From an uncultured Desulfobulbaceae bacterium (GTDB lineage: Bacteria > Desulfobacterota > Desulfobulbia > Desulfobulbales > BM004): DNA of 51,131 nucleotides. The stretch covers positions 1 to 51,131 of the forward strand of contig CALZHP010000009.1 in assembly GCA_945787325.1 (NCBI GenBank). Reading direction: 5' to 3'. How positions within the stretch are numbered: position 1 is the stretch's first letter; each line of letters starts with the position of its first letter. Below the pieces are notes generated by a model that had not been told where the DNA came from, searched no databases, and saw nothing but the letters and a program-made list of their open reading frames with translations. A program made the translations under genes and the position numbers. Of the stretch, positions 16,335 to 25,245 are shown one piece after another.

Positions 16335-17099
16335 CTATATAATTCCAAGAAGATCAAATCGTCCTTCGCCTTCTTGAACTTCCATATGAGATAAGCTTTC
16401 TATGATTTTAGCCAGGTCATCAATAAGTGATTCACTCTGCTCAGTTTGTGATTCGGGTTTATAATCTATGCTGCTTTCATATAGTATTTTTTCAAGCTTC
16501 TTGTTTTTCTTGATCAGGTCAGCAGCTTTTGTGTGAACCATGTTAATTGAATTGGTAATGATCTTAATCTGTCTGCCATATGCTTTGTCAAGTTTATCAG
16601 CGAGATGGAGAGCAATCAGATGGTAGAGGTCCTTGCCCAGCTCCGGACTGCGCTCGATAATCGACCAGTCCAGCTGAAGTACGCTGGCTCCACCTTCACC
16701 TGCCAACACATCTGCAGTCCGCATAGAACCCCTTATTACTGAGAGTTCGCCAATGCATTCTCCAGCCTTTGACTCATGAATTGTATTTGTATGGTCTTTA
16801 ATTGATGTTACGATGTGGAGATGTCCGGACAGTAGCCAGAAGAGTGTCTGATCAAAAAGTCCTTTTGTTATAAGTTTATCTCCTTCCTTATAATCTTTTT
16901 GTTCTAAGTAAGGGATATCCTCCTCGTGAGTAATTAAATCTTTTTTAGAAAGACGAACTAACACAGACCAGAGTTCCTTTTCAGGGAAAATATCTGTGAA
17001 ATATCGTATTTTTTCCAGGTGGCTGACATTGATTGGGTTTTTCGCTTTGGCGAATGGTTTCAGTTCCTTAATCAGTATGTCCGACTTGCTTTTTTCCAT
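16335..17099 (-). CDS. Cyclic-nucleotide-binding-domain protein
   Basis: A 254-aa cytoplasmic protein with one cNMP-binding beta-roll (about residues 60-165). The loop KAGECIGELSVIRGSMRTADVLAGEG corresponds to the phosphate-binding cassette (GE...R.A pattern), so ligand binding is plausible. No helix-turn-helix is seen, so it is not a CRP-type regulator. The C-terminal part is helical and charged, probably a coiled coil. It may be a stand-alone cAMP/cGMP sensor or a regulatory subunit. It is transcribed opposite to the preceding genes. Confidence 0.8.
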   Translation of the reverse strand: MEKSKSDILIKELKPFAKAKNPINVSHLEKIRYFTDIFPEKELWSVLVRLSKKDLITHEEDIPYLEQKDYKEGDKLITKGLFDQTLFWLLSGHLHIVTSIKDHTNTIHESKAGECIGELSVIRGSMRTADVLAGEGGASVLQLDWSIIERSPELGKDLYHLIALHLADKLDKAYGRQIKIITNSINMVHTKAADLIKKNKKLEKILYESSIDYKPESQTEQSESLIDDLAKIIESLSHMEVQEGEGRFDLLGII

Positions 17100-17305
17100 C
17101 CTCTGATCTCCGTTCAGATATCCTTGGGGGGCAGGTCTGCAAAAATGAAAAATGAATATTTAATACTGAAAGACTAAATGTAAAAAAGGGCAAGAATACT
17201 TTTGACAAATCTGCACTTTTCTTCGAATCTCCCTATCTATTTTAAGGCGTTATTTTTTATATAGCGCGAAGTAATAAAATTACAAACGATAATTTCAATT
17301 AATTA

Positions 17306-17530
17306 TCAGTCATCACTCGATACTTTGTAAATTCTGCCAGCAAACTCAACCAAATCCCCGCATCTAAGTTTGCGGCCCCGACGGGTGTCAATCTCGCCGT
17401 TTACCAGAACCTCCCCGTCCTGGATACAGAACTTTGCCTCAACACCATCCTGCACTGCATTAGCCAGTTTCAGAAACTGCGAAAGGCGTATAGACTCCGT
17501 TTTTATAATGATTTCTTTATTATGACTCAT
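17306..17530 (-). CDS. S4-domain RNA-binding protein (YbcJ/YaaA-like)
   Basis: A 74-aa protein that is essentially one S4 domain: ESIRLSQFLKLANAVQDGVEAK, then FCIQDGEVLVNGEIDTRRGRKLRCGD. The pattern matches YbcJ/RlbA-type small S4 proteins that bind structured RNA, possibly ribosomal. It is encoded divergently from the DksA-like gene, 65 bp away, so both promoters lie in the short gap. Confidence 0.88.
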   Translation of the reverse strand: MSHNKEIIIKTESIRLSQFLKLANAVQDGVEAKFCIQDGEVLVNGEIDTRRGRKLRCGDLVEFAGRIYKVSSDD

Positions 17531-17595
17531 TTCAGCTATAAATAGTCCTACAAAGAATACTTGTTATTATACTCCTGCATGATACGCTAACTGGC

Positions 17596-17931
17596 ATGAT
17601 GGAATCTACAGAAAAAGAACAACTAAGGGAAAAAATAAAATCGGTAATTATCGATACGGAAAAGGATATAGTTTCCCTCAAGGAACTCACCAAGCCAATT
17701 GCCCCGGACAACGCCATTGGCAGGCTGTCCCGCATGGAAGCAATAGGTGCAAAAAGCATTAACGAGGCTGCTCTCAATTCGGCCAGGAACAAGCTGGCAA
17801 AACTTAAATATGCCCTTGCAAATATTGATAATCCGGACTTTGGGACCTGCATGGAGTGTGGTGAGCCCATCCCTTTGCGCCGGATTATGGTCATGCCGGA
17901 AAGTAGTTTTTGTGTTGAATGTGCAGAGTAA
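17596..17931 (+). CDS. DksA/TraR-family zinc-finger protein
   Basis: A 111-aa protein. The N-terminal half is a coiled coil (about residues 1-75), the C-terminal part a CX2C-X17-CX2C zinc finger (CMECGEPIPLRRIMVMPESS then CVEC), the TraR/DksA C4 finger. DksA proteins bind RNA polymerase through the secondary channel. At 111 aa it is shorter than E. coli DksA (151), closer to TraR-like or short DksA paralogues. Two adjacent ATGs (17596 and 17599) are possible starts. Confidence 0.88.
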   Translation: MMESTEKEQLREKIKSVIIDTEKDIVSLKELTKPIAPDNAIGRLSRMEAIGAKSINEAALNSARNKLAKLKYALANIDNPDFGTCMECGEPIPLRRIMVMPESSFCVECAE

Positions 17932-17977
17932 ACAGTTCGGGATTAAATAGGGACAAATATTCATCAATCATTATCAC

Positions 17978-18262
17978 TTATTCAGTACAACCTCCAGAAG
18001 TCGCTGCCTGAATATCAATCAAGTTCTGTTTTTCCGCAACTGACATTTGTTTTATGCGATATTCCCGCTTGGCCGCTTCCGAACGCGAAGAGTAACACTC
18101 TTTATAAACTAGGCTAACTGGACGTCGGACGCGAGTATATCTCGCTCCGCTATTACCTTTGTTGTGCGCTTCAAGTCGTTTTTTCAGGTTATTAGTAATT
18201 CCTGTATAAAGGCTACTATCACGGCAAAGGAGGATGTATGTATACCAGTGACCGGCTTTCAT
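17978..18262 (-). CDS. GIY-YIG nuclease-family protein (UPF0213-like)
   Basis: A 94-aa single-domain GIY-YIG protein: WYTYILLCRDSSLYTGIT carries the YIL and YTG halves of the signature, followed by the conserved Arg (KKRLEAHN), GARYTRVRRP and the Glu of SRSEAAKREYRIK. Small stand-alone proteins of this type (YhbQ-like) are common and act on DNA or RNA structures. The ATG at 18262 is chosen over a TTG two codons upstream. It is convergent with the DksA-like gene. Confidence 0.9.
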   Translation of the reverse strand: MKAGHWYTYILLCRDSSLYTGITNNLKKRLEAHNKGNSGARYTRVRRPVSLVYKECYSSRSEAAKREYRIKQMSVAEKQNLIDIQAATSGGCTE

Positions 18263-18307
18263 GGTCAATTACTCAGGAAAGTGTTTTTCAAGCTAACTCA
18301 ATGAGTA

Positions 18308-18676
18308 CTATAGCAAACCCGGATGATCCTTGATTTCCTTTTCAATGGATTCGGGATCATCTGCATTATAAAGAAGGATGTTTTTCAGATGATTTAAGCT
18401 TTCAATATCAATCTTGACGAACTTGAGAGCAATTGAATCGCCACTGTTTCTGACCACCTCAGTCTTCACATGTATTTCCATATTTCCCGAGGGGTGGTCC
18501 AGGGATATTTTCAAATCACATGATGTGCCTGGCTGCATATCCGTGTTTATCGATACTGAACACCCACCGATAGCAAGATTTTCGAATTTATCAGTAATGT
18601 AAGTATTGTTATCACTGATAATTTCGATGTGAACACTGAAGGGGATCCGGGTAAATCTTCTTTTCTCTTCCGACAT
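18308..18676 (-). CDS. PilZ-domain protein
   Basis: A 122-aa single-domain protein. The RxxxR motif is in KRRFTRIPF (residues about 5-13) and the second motif appears as NLAIGGCSV (canonical D/NxSxxG, with Ala in place of Ser). PilZ domains bind cyclic di-GMP; the altered second motif leaves binding uncertain. The window encodes a diguanylate cyclase and another PilZ-like protein, so a c-di-GMP network is present. Confidence 0.85.
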   Translation of the reverse strand: MSEEKRRFTRIPFSVHIEIISDNNTYITDKFENLAIGGCSVSINTDMQPGTSCDLKISLDHPSGNMEIHVKTEVVRNSGDSIALKFVKIDIESLNHLKNILLYNADDPESIEKEIKDHPGLL

Positions 18677-18755
18677 TTGTTAGCCTATTATCTTTTGTGA
18701 TTTATATTTTAATTGCGGTACTGACAATAGTTTCAACATTCCTCTTTTCTATAAT

Positions 18756-19175
18756 TTATACTGCTACTTCCTGAACCGAACTGTTTATTTCCGTAATCTG
18801 GGTGTTCAACGTCCAGTAATCATAAACAACACCAAATCCGAGTATACCTAAAGTGAGCAGATAAATTATTCCTGACAGCCACTTGCCAATATACATGCGA
18901 TGGATACCAAAAAAACCAAGAAATGTTAATAGAATCCAAGCTGCTGTATAATCAATTCTCCCTTCTTTGAACTTAAGATCAGCATCGCGGTCCATAGATG
19001 GAATAAGGAATAGATCCACAATCCACCCGATCAGTAGCAGTCCGAAAGTGAAAAAATAGATAGTACCAGATATCGGCTTGCCGTAATAGAATCTGTGAGA
19101 GCCCGTAAAACCGAAAAGCCAGATGATATATCCTATAACGATGTTATGAGTCGGCGTTCTTTTGGTCATTACCAT
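18756..19175 (-). CDS. Membrane protein with two TM2 domains
   Basis: A 139-aa integral membrane protein made of two tandem TM2-like repeats. Repeat 1 contains GSHRFYYGKPISGTIYFF and repeat 2 GIHRMYIGKWLSGIIYLL, each flanked by hydrophobic helices, so four membrane segments. TM2 proteins are widespread and poorly characterised. Most carry one copy; here the repeats look like an internal duplication. Confidence 0.82.
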   Translation of the reverse strand: MVMTKRTPTHNIVIGYIIWLFGFTGSHRFYYGKPISGTIYFFTFGLLLIGWIVDLFLIPSMDRDADLKFKEGRIDYTAAWILLTFLGFFGIHRMYIGKWLSGIIYLLTLGILGFGVVYDYWTLNTQITEINSSVQEVAV

Positions 19176-19199
19176 AAAACTTTTCAGGATCAGGAATTG

Positions 19200-19751
19200 T
19201 TATGTTCCAAACGAATCCTCGAAAAGTTTCCTGATTGCGTTTATGCCGTCTTCAGTGAGATTTCTGGTACCTGAGCCAACAAAAGTTTCATGTTCAATTC
19301 TAGGTGAATCTTCTGCCCACACCCCGTTTTTCCAAGTGTACCACCCCTTGCGGACTTGTCCATAGACGCTTACTGGTCGGTTGAAAAGCTTGGCAAGCTC
19401 AACTGCCCAACCGGTGCCACCTTTGACGGTGTTGTCATTTTGAATGGTACCGACAACAAAAATCTGGTGCCCGCTGTTTACCATATGAAAAATGGTTTGT
19501 AGAACTTTACGTATTTTTTCAGCTTCATAATAATTACGGTGCATCATATTGGAAACAAGTTCCATACTTATATCGCCGCGTTTGAGTTCTTCATCGGAAA
19601 GCACAACTGTGTTTTTTTCTCTGGAGATATTTTGTCCGGGAAAAGTAAAGTTGACCTCTTTAATACCCCACTTTTCAGCGGTTTCTCCAAACATGCTTTC
19701 AGCTCCGGTAAGGCCGCCACTGTACAATGTGCAATTTTCTTTTTTTAACAT
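19200..19751 (-). CDS. SLOG/LOG-like Rossmannoid protein of unknown function
   Basis: A 183-aa cytoplasmic protein. The N-terminal LYSGGLTGAESMFGETAEKW resembles the glycine-rich nucleotide-binding loop of SLOG-superfamily proteins (DprA, LOG, YpsA types), and GGTGWAVELAKLFNRPVSVY resembles the second conserved loop. The ligand is probably a nucleotide or nucleotide derivative. The start at 19751 is chosen because AGGA lies five nt upstream; in-frame sequence further upstream looks non-coding. The exact family is not recognised. Confidence 0.6.
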   Translation of the reverse strand: MLKKENCTLYSGGLTGAESMFGETAEKWGIKEVNFTFPGQNISREKNTVVLSDEELKRGDISMELVSNMMHRNYYEAEKIRKVLQTIFHMVNSGHQIFVVGTIQNDNTVKGGTGWAVELAKLFNRPVSVYGQVRKGWYTWKNGVWAEDSPRIEHETFVGSGTRNLTEDGINAIRKLFEDSFGT

Positions 19752-19898
19752 GAATATCCTCTTTTTTTGCATCGCAGGATTAGTAATCAGATGCGAATTT
19801 ATGTAACTGGAAATATTAGTTTTTGTTGTAGTTTTATTGATCTTTTCCGGCATTAAGCTGGATGACTTCTCTTCTATACACTGAAAAACTTATTGGAA

Positions 19899-21353
19899 TC
19901 AAGGCATTTCACACGCCCGCCCCTTAAAGTTAAAGAAGAATTTGAGGCCTTTCTTTACTTTGTCCGAGAAAATTTTGCCAGATAGAAATGTTCCCGCAAC
20001 CCTTTTATTTATTTCACCGAGGGTCGGATAGGGATGAACCGCCGAGGCGAGGGCGGATAATTTTACGCCGCCGTTAAACACTGCCACCCACTCGCTGACA
20101 AGTTCTCCGGCATGTGGTCCGATCAACTGGACACCGAGAGCTTTTTCCTTGGCATCAAGAAGCATTTTAATCTTGCCTGAATCCTCACCTTCGGCAAGGC
20201 TGCGGTCGTTGTTTTTGAATTCTTCTTCCCAAACGGTGTATTCAATTCCCTCGGCCTTTGCCCTTTTCTCGTTCATACCGATGCTGGCCAATTCGGGTGA
20301 AGTAAATGTGCACCAGGGCATAAATGTATAATCTACCTTTCGTGGTAGGTGAAAAATGGCGTTACTGACAACAATGCCCCCTTCATAGCCAGCTGCATGT
20401 GTAAATTGGAAAGCACCATTTACATCGCCAGCTGCATATATATGAGAATGATTGGTTCGTAATTTGCTGTCCACATCGATCCCTTTGGAATCATACTCCA
20501 TGCTGATGTCGTCCAGACCCAGGTCTTTAATATTGGCAGACCTGCCCAGGGCTACAAGAATTGTTTCTGTTTTCAATGCAAAAGGCACCCCGTCACCCTT
20601 ATCAATGACCACTTCATTTTCCTGTCCAATATTGCGTGCGCTTAACACTTTGGAGTTGAGGTGAAATATAACCCCTTCCTTTTCCATAATGGACATTACC
20701 AGGTCTGCCATATCCTTGTCTTCCTTGCTGAGGATCTGGCCGCTTCTCTGGATAACATGAACCTTTGTGCCCAATCGATTGAATGCCTGAGCCATTTCTG
20801 TTGCTATGGGCCCCGCACCTAGCACAACCATAGATGCAGGAAGTTTGTCCAGATAGAATATTTCCTTGTTCGTGATGTAAGGTGTCTTGTCTAAACCCTC
20901 AACCGGTGGGATTGCTGGAGACGAGCCGGTGGCTATCAACCAGGTTTTAGCAGAATAATTTTTACCGTTCAGACGGATAGAATGTTCATCGGTAAAAGTG
21001 GGCTGGCCAAATTCAACTCTAGCACCAAGCTTACAAAACCTCTCGACAGAATCGTGTTTCTGTATGGTACCGATCACCGACCGGATGCGCTTTGAGACAT
21101 CTCTGAAATCAACCGGACCGATTTCAGCCGCCGGTAACCCGTAGTGCCTTGAGTTTTTAATTGTATGATATACGTGAGCGGTTTTGATGAGCGTTTTGCT
21201 GGGTACACAGCCAAAATGCAGACAATCCCCACCAAGCGCTTCTTCCTTTTCTATAAGAAGTGTTTTGGCACCAAGCTGGGCAGCTCCGGAAGTAACCGTA
21301 AGCCCTGCAGCTCCTCCGCCAATAACACCAAGATCGAATTCATAACTAGCCAT
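19899..21353 (-). CDS. FAD-dependent pyridine-nucleotide disulfide oxidoreductase, MerA/Lpd-like
   Basis: A 484-aa flavoenzyme. FAD-binding GGGAAGLTVTSGAAQLGAK is followed by the redox-active CLHFGC pair (GGDCLHFGCVPSKTL). An NAD(P)-binding GAGPIATEMAQAF lies mid-protein, and the C-terminal dimerisation domain ends with HPYPTLGEINKRVAG carrying the catalytic His. It resembles dihydrolipoamide dehydrogenase and mercuric reductase, but lacks the C-terminal vicinal cysteines of MerA and has no adjacent lipoyl-enzyme genes. The substrate is unknown. It lies directly downstream of a TVP38/TMEM64 gene, a pairing I recall from other bacteria. A strong ribosome binding site (CGGAGG) supports the start. 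Confidence 0.88.
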   Translation of the reverse strand: MASYEFDLGVIGGGAAGLTVTSGAAQLGAKTLLIEKEEALGGDCLHFGCVPSKTLIKTAHVYHTIKNSRHYGLPAAEIGPVDFRDVSKRIRSVIGTIQKHDSVERFCKLGARVEFGQPTFTDEHSIRLNGKNYSAKTWLIATGSSPAIPPVEGLDKTPYITNKEIFYLDKLPASMVVLGAGPIATEMAQAFNRLGTKVHVIQRSGQILSKEDKDMADLVMSIMEKEGVIFHLNSKVLSARNIGQENEVVIDKGDGVPFALKTETILVALGRSANIKDLGLDDISMEYDSKGIDVDSKLRTNHSHIYAAGDVNGAFQFTHAAGYEGGIVVSNAIFHLPRKVDYTFMPWCTFTSPELASIGMNEKRAKAEGIEYTVWEEEFKNNDRSLAEGEDSGKIKMLLDAKEKALGVQLIGPHAGELVSEWVAVFNGGVKLSALASAVHPYPTLGEINKRVAGTFLSGKIFSDKVKKGLKFFFNFKGRACEMP

Positions 21354-21385
21354 ATGCAGCCTCCGATAGTAAGAAATTTGTCATT

Positions 21386-22075
21386 TTAAGACCTTTTCGC
21401 TTTATAATATGAAAGAATCTTTTTTACTGTGATGGGAAAGATACCGAGGATAACAAATGAGATGATCAAGCCGGGGGATAGAATTCCCGAGAGGGAATCT
21501 ATCTTGGCAAGTTCTTTGCCGGCGTTAACATATACTGCTGTACCCGGTAGCATTCCCAACTGTGAAATCCAGTAAAAGGTAAAGATGGGCATCTTAGTCA
21601 GTCCCATAACCAGGTTGATAACAAAAAAAGGAAAAACAGGTACCAGCCTAAGAGTAAACAGATAAAAACTTCCCTCATCTTCTATACCCTTATTAACAGC
21701 GACAAGTTTTTCACCAAACTTCCCCTGTACCCACTCTCGCAAAAGGAAACGGGAGACAAAGCAGGCAAGGGAGGCACCTATTGTACTTGCAAACGAAACG
21801 ACAATCAGTCCTACCCAGAACCCGAATATGGCCCCACCTGCCAGGGTAAGTATGGCGGCACCTGGTAGTGAAAGGGCTGTAACCAGGATGTAAATGCCCA
21901 TATAGGCAGCAATGACCGTTATGCGATTTTCGGCATACAGGTTTGCGAAGCTTTCCTGAGATGCCTTTATGTATGAAAGAGTGAAATACTGGCCAAGGTT
22001 GAAGAATTTGAAAGCAGCTATGACTCCGATAATAGCGATGACAATCGCAATTTTCTGGGCCAGTTTCTTATCCAT
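21386..22075 (-). CDS. TVP38/TMEM64 (VTT-domain) membrane protein
   Basis: A 229-aa inner-membrane protein with about five or six hydrophobic segments. The VTT core is seen as LSLPGAAILTLAGGAIFGFW followed by SFASTIGASLACFVSRFLLR. VTT/DedA relatives are implicated in lipid scrambling and membrane homeostasis. ATG 22075 is chosen because AGGAG lies seven nt upstream. It overlaps the end of glk by 8 bp and is followed 32 nt later by the flavin reductase, so the three genes probably form one operon. Confidence 0.85.
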   Translation of the reverse strand: MDKKLAQKIAIVIAIIGVIAAFKFFNLGQYFTLSYIKASQESFANLYAENRITVIAAYMGIYILVTALSLPGAAILTLAGGAIFGFWVGLIVVSFASTIGASLACFVSRFLLREWVQGKFGEKLVAVNKGIEDEGSFYLFTLRLVPVFPFFVINLVMGLTKMPIFTFYWISQLGMLPGTAVYVNAGKELAKIDSLSGILSPGLIISFVILGIFPITVKKILSYYKAKRS

Positions 22076-23078
22076 TAAATTTCTCCTGCTGCAGAGCATA
22101 ATATGCAGCACCCAGTAATGCCGCTTTCGGATTCATTATGACGTAGACCGGTATGTCATCAAGTGTATCAGAAAGACGTCCCTTGGCACGAAAGGTACGC
22201 ATGAAGTCGCCGTTTTGCAAAGCATGAAGTATGCGTGGCGGGATGCCGCCCCCAAGATAAACTCCACCCGTCGCCATAACTTTAAGGGCCAGATTGCCGG
22301 CCTCGGCACCTAATACTGAAACAAAGATTTCCAGGGTGGCACTGCAGATCTGGCATTGCTTATCTTCATCTAGTGCGGCATTGACGATAATGGGTGTTGG
22401 GTCATCTTGAAGCAGTTGTTCAGAAAGCCACTGCGGTTCAGGGTACACCCCTTTCTCTTTTATAAAGTCGAAAATGTTTGGAAGGCCGCGGCCTGAACAT
22501 ATACGTTCATAACTTACATGACCGTATTTTCCCTGAAGAAACCGAAGCAGATCTGATTCCATTTCATTTGCAGGAGCAAAGTCGCAATGACCTCCTTCGG
22601 ATGGGTGAGCTGTATAGTTCGAGCCATTGTGGGTGAGAAATGCTTCACCTAGTCCTGTACCGGGTGCGATGACTGCTATGGCAGCTCTGGAAAGGGCATT
22701 GCCGCTGTTAAGTGTATGCAGATCATCTTTTGTTAGATAGGGGACGGCACTGGCCGTTGCTGTAAGGTCATTAATAAGGTGTACTGACTGGAGCCCGCAC
22801 GACTCCCGTAGCTGTTTCGTAACAATTGTCCATGGAAGGTTGGTTATGTCAGCCTTGTCTTCCAAAACTGGACCCGCTACACCAAAACATGCACACTTTA
22901 ATTGAATATCAGAGCTTGCAAGAAACTCTTTAATGATCATATCCAGGCTGGAATAGGAGGAACTGGCGAACGTCTTTTCATGAATGGTTGCCAGGGTGTC
23001 GCCTTCGTTGGTAAAGACGGCAAGATTAGTTTTGGTACCGCCGATATCACCGGCCAGAAAGTACTTCTTGTTCATCAT
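22068..23078 (-). CDS. glk: Glucokinase (ROK-unrelated Glk family)
   Basis: A 336-aa cytoplasmic kinase that phosphorylates glucose to glucose 6-phosphate. Phosphate-1 motif LAGDIGGTKTNLAVF, substrate-contact LINDLTATA, phosphate-2 VIAPGTGLGEAFL, HPSEGGHCDFAP and GRGLPNIFDF match bacterial Glk. No ROK zinc motif is present. The start may be either of two adjacent ATGs. It overlaps the TVP38 gene and presumably supplies glycolysis from glycogen or sugars. Confidence 0.92.
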   Translation of the reverse strand: MMNKKYFLAGDIGGTKTNLAVFTNEGDTLATIHEKTFASSSYSSLDMIIKEFLASSDIQLKCACFGVAGPVLEDKADITNLPWTIVTKQLRESCGLQSVHLINDLTATASAVPYLTKDDLHTLNSGNALSRAAIAVIAPGTGLGEAFLTHNGSNYTAHPSEGGHCDFAPANEMESDLLRFLQGKYGHVSYERICSGRGLPNIFDFIKEKGVYPEPQWLSEQLLQDDPTPIIVNAALDEDKQCQICSATLEIFVSVLGAEAGNLALKVMATGGVYLGGGIPPRILHALQNGDFMRTFRAKGRLSDTLDDIPVYVIMNPKAALLGAAYYALQQEKFNG

Positions 23079-23265
23079 TTTTACCCACCCGTTTTGCCAA
23101 GAAGAATCAGTTGAGAAGGAATTGGTTGTTTAGGGTGATTTTTTATTTAGTAAATTAAAATAGAGTATTTTATCAGGATTATAAATAGTTTTTATCTTTC
23201 GAAAGTTTATTTTCTAATTGGAGCGCAAAAGACAATTTGCCGGCATGCAGATTTGATCAGGATAT

Positions 23266-24513
23266 TTACGGCTTTTTCAACGATGCTGAAAGAATTACCG
23301 CCATTCCGGCAAATAGCGCTGCCATCAAAAAGCTGCCTGAGAAGCTTCCAGTGTTTTCTGCAATAATCCCGGCAATGTATGGTCCTGCTATTTGGCCTAT
23401 AGCAAAAATAAAAGTAATAAAGCCAAAAACGCCAGCAGCTTTTTGGGGTCCAACATAATCTCCGACAAGGGCCGCCATTATTGAGGGGATGCTCCACGCG
23501 ACTATACCGAAGCAGCCAATAGACAACACAAGGAATATACCCGGCAGATTGAGGGCAATGAGGAGGTAAGAAAATGCCTGCAGAGAAAAGACGGTGATCA
23601 GACCGGTTTTTCTGCCAAGCTTATCAGATAGTGTTCCGAACACGGGTCCAGAACAGATGCTCAGTAGTCCCACCCAGGACCAGAGATTGCCGGCTGCTGC
23701 TTCGGAAAAGCCCCTTTCCTGAACAAGGGTTGTTACCATAAAAGTCACGTAGATGACATAAGTGTAACCAAAGAGGAAATATATGGCTGCCATATGGTAA
23801 ATACTCTTTCGGTTGGTGCTGGAAGAATTATCTTTTTCAAGCTCATGTTTGTCATTACCCTTTTGGTCGGACCTTAAAACTCCGTATGGAGCCAGACCGA
23901 CCTCTGCCGGTGAATCCCTAAGAACCAGGTAGCAGATAAATGCAATGAAAAGAACAATAATGCCAAGCACAAGCCAGTTCAACCGCCAGCCATCAACCCC
24001 CCTGAGAGTATTGAGGAAGGGAACTAGTTTTCCAGCAAGCAGGATTGCAAAACCGCTGCCGATCGCTATAAAACCCGCGGCTTTTCCTCGGTGCCTGCTG
24101 GAAAACCACATCGACACTAGCGCCATCATTGGAACATTTGATGTACCGCTGCCAACACCTGTTAGTGTGTAAAGAAGCAGCACGCTGGTAAAATTATCGG
24201 CAAAACTGATTAGTGACATAGTGCTACCAACCAGGAGCAGCGATAAGAAGATAAGTTTCCTGGTCCCGATCCGGGTAGTAAAAAAACCACAGGCAAGAAC
24301 AGCAAGCAGGTAGCCGATAAAATTAAAAGTACTGATGAGTCCCATTTGAGAATAAGTCAGATTGAGCGAGGGGGCCATGGACGGCAGAAGCATACCAAGG
24401 GCGAAACGGCCAAAACCAAGTCCCGCGAAAATACAGAGCGTACCGGCCATGACGATTAACCAACCGTAATGCAGTTTTGGATTTTTGGAAATGGCTGTAG
24501 GTTTCAATTCCAC
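23266..24513 (-). CDS. Major facilitator superfamily transporter
   Basis: About 415 aa with twelve predicted membrane segments. The loop after TM2 contains TTRIGTRKLIF, and TLSDKLGRKTG in the second half matches the MFS GxxxD(R/K)xGR(R/K) signature. The mix of segments resembles the YbfB/oxalate-formate-antiporter-like anion permeases. The start is uncertain: GTG 24513 gives a normal N-terminus and overlaps the lysE-like gene by 10 bp, while ATG 24579 would overlap by 76 bp. The substrate is unknown. Confidence 0.82.
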   Translation of the reverse strand: MELKPTAISKNPKLHYGWLIVMAGTLCIFAGLGFGRFALGMLLPSMAPSLNLTYSQMGLISTFNFIGYLLAVLACGFFTTRIGTRKLIFLSLLLVGSTMSLISFADNFTSVLLLYTLTGVGSGTSNVPMMALVSMWFSSRHRGKAAGFIAIGSGFAILLAGKLVPFLNTLRGVDGWRLNWLVLGIIVLFIAFICYLVLRDSPAEVGLAPYGVLRSDQKGNDKHELEKDNSSSTNRKSIYHMAAIYFLFGYTYVIYVTFMVTTLVQERGFSEAAAGNLWSWVGLLSICSGPVFGTLSDKLGRKTGLITVFSLQAFSYLLIALNLPGIFLVLSIGCFGIVAWSIPSIMAALVGDYVGPQKAAGVFGFITFIFAIGQIAGPYIAGIIAENTGSFSGSFLMAALFAGMAVILSASLKKP

Positions 24514-25145
24514 ACCGCGATTTTCTGGAACCCCGCGTAAGCAAAATAGCCGCCGAAAAATATTAGAAAAAGAGCGCATGCCCCGATCACAATACGGTAA
24601 ATCCTGTTACTGATAAGTTGACGGCCTTTCCAGACAGCAGCTGAGATAAAGGCATACCAGGCCAGGTCGGCTAATATATGTCCCGAGAAGAATAACAACA
24701 CACCCAATATACCGTATTCTATGGAGTAGATAATGTAACCCAGTCCAATGGTGATCCACCAGATAGTCCAGTAGGGATTGGCAATGCTCATCAGAATGCC
24801 GGTCATTATCAAGTGGCTGTGCTTTTCAGTTTTTGTCTCCAATGAAAGTTTGAGGTCAGGGAGACTTTTGAGCATGTTGGCACCCATCCAGAAAAGGATA
24901 AAGGCACCGATAAATGCCGTTAAGATAAAGACTTTTTCCTGCCTGAGGTAAGGAGCCAGGCCAAGCAGAAGGGCAATGACAAGGGTGAGTTCTAAAATTC
25001 CATGACCTACAATCAGTAGCGGACCTGCGTGAGCACCACGCCGCGAACTTTCACTGATGGTAGCTGTGAGAAGTGGGCCCGGCATCAGTGCACCGGAAAG
25101 AGCAATTATAAATGATGAAAAGAATATTGTTATATAGGGCAGCAT
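24504..25145 (-). CDS. LysE-family exporter
   Basis: A 213-aa membrane protein with about six hydrophobic segments. The N-terminal ALSGALMPGPLLTATISESS contains the conserved PGP of LysE/RhtB exporters; GILMSIANPYWTIWW matches the second conserved block (usually NPK). Family members export amino acids or related compounds. It is translationally linked with the downstream MFS gene. Confidence 0.87.
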   Translation of the reverse strand: MLPYITIFFSSFIIALSGALMPGPLLTATISESSRRGAHAGPLLIVGHGILELTLVIALLLGLAPYLRQEKVFILTAFIGAFILFWMGANMLKSLPDLKLSLETKTEKHSHLIMTGILMSIANPYWTIWWITIGLGYIIYSIEYGILGVLLFFSGHILADLAWYAFISAAVWKGRQLISNRIYRIVIGACALFLIFFGGYFAYAGFQKIAVWN

Positions 25146-25245
25146 AATAACAAGTACGATTTAAATTGTGGTAATAGCAATTCAAGACAATAGCCTGTTT
25201 ACTGACGTACGCCAATAAAATAGCGGCGTTACAGTATTAACCACA

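Noticed and set aside
19899-21353. Mercuric reductase
   Set aside because: The C-terminal vicinal cysteines and N-terminal heavy-metal domain are absent, and no mer genes are nearby.
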